A program made the position numbers and the translations under genes. DNA of 64,000 nucleotides from Colimorpha sp045222295. GTDB lineage: Bacteria > Bacteroidota > Bacteroidia > Bacteroidales > P3. Position 1 is the stretch's first letter. Every line of letters begins with the position of its first letter. Of the stretch, positions 58,089-64,000 are shown in pieces. The notes under the pieces were generated by a model. The model was not told where the DNA came from and did no database searches. It saw nothing but the letters and a program-made list of their open reading frames with translations. The stretch is from NCBI GenBank assembly GCA_045222295.1, contig JBGUXP010000011.1:74187-138186 (forward strand), written 5' to 3'.

Positions 58089-58760
58089 ATGAAAACATTA
58101 ATCACAACCCACAAAGAATATCAGGAATTGTTTCCAACAGGCGGATGCGTCATTGAGGAATCTGATAAGTTCAAGAATGAAGTATGCATACATACTTTCA
58201 ATCTACATAAGGAGTGGATTAAATCCGACGACGCATCATATCTACCTTGTGGTTGCTTTTGTGTATTGTTCCAATCCAATCCATCAGGAGAAATATTGAA
58301 TCTTGTATCTACTTATCGAAAAACAAGATATGTCATCTCTAACCCTATAATATATAACAGCGGAAGTGTAATTATCAACATCAATGGCATAGAAAATATT
58401 GTACTGCAAGAGCATACGGAGATTGAAGAAACCGATTTCACTCATTTTGTATTTCCTATTTCGAAGCAGGATTTTGACAAGTGTTGCAGAGCAAAGTCAA
58501 TGAGCATACGTTTAATGGTAAGTGATGGTGAAATAGGAAAACAGTTTGATGATATTTCCACTCTTATTCTTGCATTCCGGGCACTCTGGAATAAAGCGAT
58601 TGACAATAGCATGTATTCTGATTCTGTTGTTGAATTAGAGACGCTTTTCGAAAATATTATCAACGAATCCATTAGGATACATGCAGAGAAGGAAGAATCC
58701 CGAAGGGCAGCTATGACGACTCCAAAAAAGAAGAAAGGACTATTCGGTTTATTCAAATAA
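58089..58760 (+). CDS. Island paralogue 3
   Basis: 223 residues with the shared blocks CVLFQSNPSGEILNLV, VIININGIENIVL, FPISKQDFDKCCRAKSMSI and LWNKAIDNSMYSDS, ending KKKKGLFGLFK. The N-terminus (ITTHKEYQELFPTGG) differs from paralogue 2. Closest to paralogue 2 in layout, pointing to tandem duplication. Function unknown. Confidence 0.6.
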   Translation: MKTLITTHKEYQELFPTGGCVIEESDKFKNEVCIHTFNLHKEWIKSDDASYLPCGCFCVLFQSNPSGEILNLVSTYRKTRYVISNPIIYNSGSVIININGIENIVLQEHTEIEETDFTHFVFPISKQDFDKCCRAKSMSIRLMVSDGEIGKQFDDISTLILAFRALWNKAIDNSMYSDSVVELETLFENIINESIRIHAEKEESRRAAMTTPKKKKGLFGLFK

Positions 58761-58775
58761 AAAACTATTATCTGA

Positions 58776-59444
58776 ATGAGAAAAGGCTTATTTTGTCCGA
58801 ATTGTGGTGCCCCGTTGGAACAAGACAGGTTCTCATCGGTGTGTAGGTATTGTGGGAGGATACTCGCTGGCGATTCCCACAAAGATACCAAGCAAGAGCA
58901 AACCAATACCAGCAACCCACGTAAGCACTATGACTATATCGTCAACAATGAAGAACGAATCTCACAAAGTGGCTTTGTTGAGTTGAAAAAAGAAGGGAAA
59001 CGATATCGTCTTACCAGCACACCATTCTATGCCAATGATGGATTCCTTAAACAGATACCATTACCCTATTGGCAATTGCAATTCCAATGTGACGGGCAAA
59101 CAGAAAGGATCCTCATCGGTATTTGTGGCAAACATCCAGCAACACGTATGGCAATAAAGGTTGGCGATGACAATGATATACTGTCATTGCAGATGCTACA
59201 TTATGCCGACGGTTACACATGGTTCAAAATCTCGGAAGCCCAATTGCTGGCCATTTGTACCGCGCAGAAAATCGACCTTTCTACAGATTTGACTCTTCCT
59301 GCCAACGCCCAATTCAATGAACTCCCCATCTTCGCCGCACGCTTCTACAATACTGTCTTCAACCGTATGAAATTCATGTATTCGATTCACGTCAATCTAA
59401 TAAGTGACTGCGGAGATAAGCAACAAAAAAAACTATCACTATGA
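58776..59444 (+). CDS. Island paralogue 4 with N-terminal zinc ribbon
   Basis: 222 residues. An N-terminal zinc ribbon (FCPNCGAPLEQ ... CRYCGRIL) is followed by a divergent copy of the shared domain: WQLQFQCDGQTERILIGI, then FKISEAQLLAICTAQKIDL and ARFYNTVFNRMKF. Zinc ribbon plus unknown domain is a pattern seen near SPFH/YdjI-type genes. GC content is higher than in paralogues 1-3. It overlaps the next small gene by 4 bp (ATGA at 59441). Confidence 0.6.
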   Translation: MRKGLFCPNCGAPLEQDRFSSVCRYCGRILAGDSHKDTKQEQTNTSNPRKHYDYIVNNEERISQSGFVELKKEGKRYRLTSTPFYANDGFLKQIPLPYWQLQFQCDGQTERILIGICGKHPATRMAIKVGDDNDILSLQMLHYADGYTWFKISEAQLLAICTAQKIDLSTDLTLPANAQFNELPIFAARFYNTVFNRMKFMYSIHVNLISDCGDKQQKKLSL

Positions 59445-59626
59445 GCATCGGAAATATCTATCTTTACGAAGAGGGCAGCGACTTGCGCATCCCGATAGAA
59501 GGTGCGTTCCTCAAAATCGATTATCGAGGGGAAGACAGGACGACAACGATACTGAACACAGGCGAACGGCAGATTGTCCTTAACGGACGATTCCTGCAAA
59601 CATCTTACCAAGGGGTGTTTGATTGA
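59441..59626 (+). CDS. Small beta-rich protein
   Basis: 61 residues (MSIGNIYLYEEGSDLRIPI start, TGERQIVLNGRFLQTSYQG end). Starts within the stop of the zinc-ribbon gene and ends 5 bp before the next start codon, so it is part of the same coupled run. No family recognised. Confidence 0.5.
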   Translation: MSIGNIYLYEEGSDLRIPIEGAFLKIDYRGEDRTTTILNTGERQIVLNGRFLQTSYQGVFD

Positions 59627-59631
59627 GGCAG

Positions 59632-60309
59632 ATGACAGAAATAACTACATTCAAGGGCAACTGGGCGGAGTTTCCTGGCGAGCCGACATTCATGGGTCGA
59701 AGGCTGCTGAAAGTGGAGCGACAACGGTTCGACCGAGCATGTGCCTTTGCCCAAAGGTTTCGTGACCTGTGCCGTGAGACGGGCTTCGACTTCAACAGGA
59801 AATATCTTGTGGCGGAGAACTATCGCCACGACAGGAGTATCGACTACGACGATATTGCCGACAGGTTGGAAATGGAACCGTTTGGCGAGTATCCACAGTA
59901 CCCTGATGGCGGACGAGTGGACGATATGGTCTATTTCGACTGCTGTATACATGCCGACTCGCGCGCGACGCATTCTTATCGCAGCAAGTATCTCAATGCC
60001 GAAAAGACCTCGATGCAAATCACATTGGGCGACGGATGGGAATTCGACGGCATCACTTTGGATTTCACCATGCGTTGCATCAGCATCGACGGACAACACC
60101 CCTGTACCGGCCCTTCCGAATGGGACTTGATATGCCACTCCGAGCCCAACCGAGGTTACTTACAGACGCTTGAATCTGGATTTGCGGAGCTACGCGAGAA
60201 GTATCTCGACAACGAAGGCTATAAACTGCGGCCATTGTCTGATGAAGAAGCGGCACAATTTCCCAATACCGATGAGGACTATTGTGTATCCAAGGTAATC
60301 CCATGTTAG
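59632..60309 (+). CDS. Hypothetical protein, last gene of the island run
   Basis: 225 residues from the ATG at 59632 (MTEITTFKGNWAEFPG). Rich in charged and aromatic residues (DRACAFAQRFRDLCRETGFDF, DDMVYFDCCIHADSRATHSY in part) with no transmembrane or signal segment. I recognise no family. Followed by a strong terminator at 60391. Confidence 0.55.
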   Translation: MTEITTFKGNWAEFPGEPTFMGRRLLKVERQRFDRACAFAQRFRDLCRETGFDFNRKYLVAENYRHDRSIDYDDIADRLEMEPFGEYPQYPDGGRVDDMVYFDCCIHADSRATHSYRSKYLNAEKTSMQITLGDGWEFDGITLDFTMRCISIDGQHPCTGPSEWDLICHSEPNRGYLQTLESGFAELREKYLDNEGYKLRPLSDEEAAQFPNTDEDYCVSKVIPC

Positions 60310-60390
60310 ACCAATGAAGTAAAAAAAACAGCAATAAGCACCAGTTACTAGAGAATCATCCTGCAACAAAAAATGGGATTGAGTTTTGAG

Positions 60391-60424
60391 GAAACTCACG
60401 GGCAACCGTGAGTTTCTTTTTTGT
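60391..60424 (+). terminator. Intrinsic terminator of the island run
   Basis: GAAACTCACGG (60391-60401), loop GCAA, CCGTGAGTTTC (60406-60416), then TTTTTTTT. An 11-bp perfect stem. It is the only clear terminator on this strand after 54309. Confidence 0.93.
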
Positions 60425-60560
60425 GTGTATTTTCATCAAGAACCATTAACCAACAAAGAGTATTCGAGCGAATCAAAGGGACAGGAACTTTTAGAGGTAA
60501 CAAGGGATTTCTCTGTCCCATGCCTATTTGACACCGAAGTGTATTATTGACCACCATCTC

Positions 60561-61928
60561 TCAATACTTCAGCTGCGAGATGGCATAGAGAGGGACGATG
60601 GTCACATGCCGGGTGGCATTGGCGGCTTTGGAATCTGTGTAGTCGAACATGCCAAAATTCTCCAACGAGCAACGGACGGCCTCTGTCAACTGCTTGTCGC
60701 GCATGAATTCCCACAGGCTTTTCATACCTCCCTGCACACCAGCTTTCACCTCCAATGGTAGCACCTGCATGTCGCGCGGCAGCACGTAATCGATCTCCGC
60801 TGTGGCATTCTTCGCCTGACGCATCCAGTAAAACAGTTCGTGCTTCAGGTTGGGTGTGCGGTAGTGGAGCAATTCCAATCCCGCCAACATCTCAGCCATA
60901 GGCCCCTTGTTCACCAAATCGGCAGCAGAGGCTGTCAGAATCTGCGTGGTGATGGTCGTGATGTCGCCCAACGACATGTTGAGCAGCCGCAACATCAGTC
61001 CGGTATCGAGCAGCAACATTTTGCGAGTGCTGTCGTCGCGCTCATCGCCCAAGGGGAGGCCGTTGGCATCGGTATGGGTGACGGGAATCAGGATACCGGC
61101 CTTGATGAGCATCTCGAGGGCTTTTTTCACCTCGGCGGTCTTGTAGTCGCCCGGCACCCGCGCATAGACGAACTTCTTGGTGGCTTGCACGGCGGCACTC
61201 TTCATGGTGGCGCTCAGAAGCTGCGGGTCGATTTTCTTCTTGTATTTCGGAAAGTCGTCCTCATAACCCGTCAGTATGTCGTCCTGCACCTCTTGGCACT
61301 GAAGGTAGTCGTTGGTTTCCACCCATTTGGCTACCGATTCAGGCATGCCGCCCACCAGCATGAAGGTGCGCACCAGCTGCACCAGTTTGTCGTGCAGGGC
61401 TTCGAGCAGCGGAGAGGTGGCAGAGGCTTGGTTGCGGGCTTCCATGAGAAGACCCTCGCCGTTGGCCATGAGAAACTCGTCGAAGGTCATGGGAAACATA
61501 TACATTGAATGGATGCGTCCGACACCGAATGTGGGGATGTCGTCGAGCACAAACTCCAGCAGCGACCCCGCAGCAATCACATGCAGGTCGGGCATATCCT
61601 CCTTGAAGAAGCGCAGCGCCATGATGGCGTCCTGACAGTCTTGTATCTCGTCGATGAAGAGCAGAGTCTCCCCCGGGATGATAGGGATGCCACACATGGC
61701 AGCCATCTGCGGCACGATGCGTTTCACCTGCAGGTCCTTGCTGAACAACGTTTTATAGTCGGGTTGTTTCTCAAGATTGATCTCCACATAGTATTTGAAC
61801 TGTTCGCCCAGGTGTCGCACGGCAGTGGACTTCCCCACCTGACGGGCACCTCGCAGCAAGATTGGCTTGTGGACCTTGCGGGAAGCCCATTCACTTAAAT
61901 AGCTGTCTATGATTCGTTTGTAATACAC
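60561..61928 (-). CDS. AAA ATPase with DUF4143 domain
   Basis: 455 residues. N-terminal AAA_14-type ATPase: Walker A RGARQVGKST, Walker B LLFIDEIQ, and the arginine-rich sensor region; C-terminal DUF4143 (ANGLPLGDERDDSTRKMLLLDTGLML, FYWMRQAKNATAEIDYVLP in part) with a restriction-nuclease-like core. Such proteins are common in gut Bacteroidales in many copies; their role is unresolved. No ATG fits the N-terminus, so GTG at 61928 (reading VYYKRIIDSYL) is taken as start. Confidence 0.85.
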   Translation of the reverse strand: MYYKRIIDSYLSEWASRKVHKPILLRGARQVGKSTAVRHLGEQFKYYVEINLEKQPDYKTLFSKDLQVKRIVPQMAAMCGIPIIPGETLLFIDEIQDCQDAIMALRFFKEDMPDLHVIAAGSLLEFVLDDIPTFGVGRIHSMYMFPMTFDEFLMANGEGLLMEARNQASATSPLLEALHDKLVQLVRTFMLVGGMPESVAKWVETNDYLQCQEVQDDILTGYEDDFPKYKKKIDPQLLSATMKSAAVQATKKFVYARVPGDYKTAEVKKALEMLIKAGILIPVTHTDANGLPLGDERDDSTRKMLLLDTGLMLRLLNMSLGDITTITTQILTASAADLVNKGPMAEMLAGLELLHYRTPNLKHELFYWMRQAKNATAEIDYVLPRDMQVLPLEVKAGVQGGMKSLWEFMRDKQLTEAVRCSLENFGMFDYTDSKAANATRHVTIVPLYAISQLKY

Positions 61929-62311
61929 CTTCCTTCTAATTTATAGTTGCAAAAATACGAAAAAGAAATTATCCAAAGAAATATTTTTGCAAAAATATAA
62001 ATTTTCCAAAGAAATAAATTCATCGTTTTTGACAAAATCCATAGAAAAAGGAGGCTGCCATCTACGCAAAAGTTGGCAAATTGATAAACGAAAGCTACTT
62101 ATAATCAATGCTTTCAAAAATATTTTCAAAAAATTTTGTATTTCCTCTTGGAAATAGAATTGAGGAAGACTATCTTGTGGGTATAAAAAATATTTTTCAT
62201 GATTTGGAAAACTTTGCGAGAAAATAGTATATTTATTTTAGAAGAGAACAACAAACCGAAAAAACAAAAAAGATAAAATATTCAAAAATAATCATATAAA
62301 AACATTTTAAA
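61929..62311. other. A/T-rich gap with a possible minus-strand promoter
   Basis: Two TATTTTTG boxes read on the minus strand (61957-61950 and 61997-61990), each with a CAAA (TTTG on minus) farther out, could drive the ATPase gene. TCCAAAGAAAT occurs twice. I see nothing further. Confidence 0.4.
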
Positions 62312-63400
62312 ATGGCAAAAGCAACTTTCAATGCCCTCGGTCAATGGCGCGGACGCGTCGGAGGGCTCGTCTACAAGGTAGTGGACGGAAAACAAGTAGT
62401 GACACCCTACACGGGTGCAACCTTCAACCCCCGCACGGAGGCACAGATGATGCATCGGGCCAAGTTCGGGCTGGCGGGTATGATCAGCAAGATAGTGCCG
62501 GCAGAGGCTCTCGTCGGTATGAGCGACCAGCGCTCACGTCGCCGCCCGCTGTTCTTCAGCAACATCGTGCGAAATGCGACAGCGACGGTCACGGCGTCGG
62601 GCATCACCGCCACGCTCGACGCCAAAGACCTGGTCTTCTCGCAAGGTGCCGCCGCTCCGGTGATGGTAAGCGGGGTGACGGCCAGCGGTGGCGTTGTGAG
62701 CGGCACGGTGGGCAGCCTGCCAGAGACAGTTGACGGGGTGATGGTTATCAGTGTGGTGTACGACACCACACTGGGCATCTACACCCACACGGTCTATGAG
62801 GTACTGCCAGCGGACGATACCGCCTTCAGTCTCGACACCAACGAGGCGTCGTCGGGCGACGTGGCTCACCTCTATTGCGTGCCGTTGTCGCTTTCCAACA
62901 CCGGCATCAGCTACACACGCAGTGCCGACGGTGCCGAGCGCAACGATGCCGACGGCTTCACCCTCACCATGCTACTGCACAGCAACGATGGCTCCTATCG
63001 TTACGGACGCTCACAGTATCTGACGACCGTCAACCTCAGTACAGGTATCACCAGTGGTGCTGGGTCGAGTTCGGGTAGCGGTTCTGGTAATGGTGGCGGT
63101 AGCGGTTCTGGATCGGGTTCTGGTAGCCAAACAACCACAGTCAACGCCCCCACCATCAGCGGCTCGACGCCCTTCGCCGAGAGCACCACGGTGAGCATGA
63201 GTGCCGAAAGCGGCGCGGAAATCCGCTACACCACCAACGGCACCACCCCGACGGCCAGCAGCACCCTCTACAGCGCCCCGCTGACCCTCACCGCCACCAC
63301 CACCGTGAAAGCCATCGCCCTCAAGAACGGCCTCAACAGCTCGGTAGCCACCAAGGTCTTCACCAAGAGCAACGACTCCGGCATGGGCGACCAAGACTAA
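62312..63400 (+). CDS. DUF6266-like N-terminus with Gly/Ser linker and chitobiase C-terminal-type domain
   Basis: 362 residues, no signal peptide. The N-terminal part (MAKATFNALGQWRGRVGGLVY, FNPRTEAQMMHRAKFGLAG) resembles a group of Bacteroidales proteins annotated DUF6266 (low certainty). A Gly/Ser linker (SSSGSGSGNGGGSGSGS) joins it to a CHB_HEX_C_1 domain (APTISGSTPFAESTTVSM, IRYTTNGTTPTASSTLYSAP), a carbohydrate-associated Ig-like fold. The combination suggests an exposed structural or adhesive role, but there is no export signal. Confidence 0.6.
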   Translation: MAKATFNALGQWRGRVGGLVYKVVDGKQVVTPYTGATFNPRTEAQMMHRAKFGLAGMISKIVPAEALVGMSDQRSRRRPLFFSNIVRNATATVTASGITATLDAKDLVFSQGAAAPVMVSGVTASGGVVSGTVGSLPETVDGVMVISVVYDTTLGIYTHTVYEVLPADDTAFSLDTNEASSGDVAHLYCVPLSLSNTGISYTRSADGAERNDADGFTLTMLLHSNDGSYRYGRSQYLTTVNLSTGITSGAGSSSGSGSGNGGGSGSGSGSGSQTTTVNAPTISGSTPFAESTTVSMSAESGAEIRYTTNGTTPTASSTLYSAPLTLTATTTVKAIALKNGLNSSVATKVFTKSNDSGMGDQD

Positions 63401-63458
63401 GCCCTAACAACCCCTCTCTCGGCCATCCGGCCGACCGTAAAGACCATGACCAAAGCAG

Positions 63459-63491
63459 GACGGAATCCCATAGCGGGGTTCCGTCTTTTTT
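63459..63491 (+). terminator. Intrinsic terminator of the DUF6266-like gene
   Basis: GACGGAATCCC (63459-63469), loop ATAGC, GGGGTTCCGTC (63475-63485, one G-U pair), then TTTTTT. Confidence 0.88.
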
Positions 63492-63559
63492 GCGTGTGGG
63501 ATTGGCAGGGATTGGCGGACAAAATGCCCGCCCGCCGGACGAAGGGGAGAGCAAGAGAG

Positions 63560-63660
63560 AAAGAAGAAATGGCGTTAAAGAAAAATGAAAAAATGGCGTT
63601 TTTCGCTACATTTGATTTGATTTCAGCGGTGCTCAAGGCCTTTGGCAGATAAAAATGGCG
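63560..63660. repeat. Right arm of the island inverted repeat
   Basis: 63590-63633 is the inverse of 53534-53576. AAATGGCG motifs recur at about 63568, 63591 and 63653, mirroring the three AACGCCATTT copies on the left. A further piece, ATCAAATCAAATACAGCGAG (63841-63860), is in the same orientation as the left arm. Confidence 0.75.
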
Positions 63661-63875
63661 ATGACAATAAGGGTTGGATGGAGCGCGAGCGAAATCAGGG
63701 GGGCGATGAAAAAGGCAGAGGAAATGGGGAAACAAAAAAAGGAGTCCCGTTTGGCTGCCTGACGCTTGTCGGCAGGCCTGCGACGTTAGCAAGGCTTGTG
63801 TGGTGGGGCTGGAGCATGGTATGCCTGCGAGCTCCTATGAATCAAATCAAATACAGCGAGTCAACTCCATACAAT

Positions 63876-63904
63876 AAAAAAAGGGAACCGCGATTGCGAT
63901 TCCC
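63876..63904 (-). terminator. Intrinsic terminator after the 5S rRNA
   Basis: On the minus strand GGGAATCGC-AATC-GCGGTTCCC (one T-G pair) is followed by TTTTTTT. It lies about 10 bp after the 5S 3' end, marking the end of a ribosomal operon that enters from the right. Confidence 0.9.
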
Positions 63905-63915
63905 TTATAAAAAAT

Positions 63916-64000
<85 letters not shown>

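Noticed and set aside
63446..63652. Small reading frame before the 5S gene
   Set aside because: It spans the terminator of the preceding gene and the inverted-repeat arm; nothing protein-like.
53124..63915. Prophage or integrative conjugative element
   Set aside because: No integrase, transposase, relaxase, capsid or tail gene is visible; only flanking repeats and composition hint at mobility.

Overview
The window comes from a member of the Bacteroidales (Bacteroidota). The signs are: promoters of the TTTG-N19-TAnnTTTG type; lipoproteins followed by acidic residues; an HU/SPOR fusion protein; the bamD-omega-coaBC gene order; CHU_C-type type IX secretion cargo; and TonB-dependent barrels whose N-terminal leaders are typical of the phylum. 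The T9SS cargo and the LpxC without a fused FabZ argue against Bacteroides itself. Genus cannot be settled from this sequence. Most genes look GC-rich (above 50 percent by eye); 55.8-58.8 kb is clearly AT-rich.

Layout. 1-10.7 kb: housekeeping (radical SAM, mgtC-like, rsmI, yebC, trmB, an HU/SPOR envelope protein, kdsB, a deoxynucleoside kinase, nadC, a YihY-like membrane protein, an rRNA methyltransferase). 10.8-18.1 kb: a C-terminally short queG, a TonB receptor, htpG, two lipoproteins, rfbB. 18.1-23.7 kb: a minus-strand run of small envelope proteins, then a BlaI / M56-TonB sensor pair with an LRR lipoprotein. 23.9-34.1 kb: HAD phosphatase, thioesterase, lpxA-lpxC, LysM/periplasmic-binding protein, guaA, bamD, RNA polymerase omega, coaBC, a lytic transglycosylase. 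34.1-46.3 kb: uvrA, a 41-bp repeat array, a thioesterase, a four-helix-bundle gene boxed by inverted heptamer repeats, a two-component system, tRNA-Phe, lspA, a D-2-hydroxyacid dehydrogenase, a K+ channel-like protein, an M16 peptidase and an iron-dependent alcohol dehydrogenase. 46.3-53.1 kb: a T9SS cargo protein, marC-like, an outer-membrane barrel and a membrane zinc peptidase.

53.1-63.9 kb looks like an accessory island. It starts with about 1.2 kb of non-coding DNA holding repeats and a strongly folded candidate RNA of about 390 nt. An eleven-gene plus-strand run follows, headed by an SPFH-GYF protein. It contains four divergent paralogues of a domain I do not recognise, several tiny proteins and an intrinsic terminator. 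Next come an AAA/DUF4143 ATPase and a surface-type protein. A roughly 43-bp inverted repeat lies at both edges, and a 5S rRNA gene (minus strand) is cut by the right end of the window.

The most unusual feature of the rest is a large set of short degenerate tandem repeats with periods of exactly 7, 9 or 11 bp. They lie between genes and, in frame, inside conserved genes (trmB, queG, uvrA, a response regulator, a hydroxyacid dehydrogenase, a HAD phosphatase, a LysM protein and a TonB receptor). A second family of GC-rich palindromic insertions sits in frame in the M56 sensor and the response regulator. Together they suggest an active but undescribed process that writes short periodic repeats into this genome.
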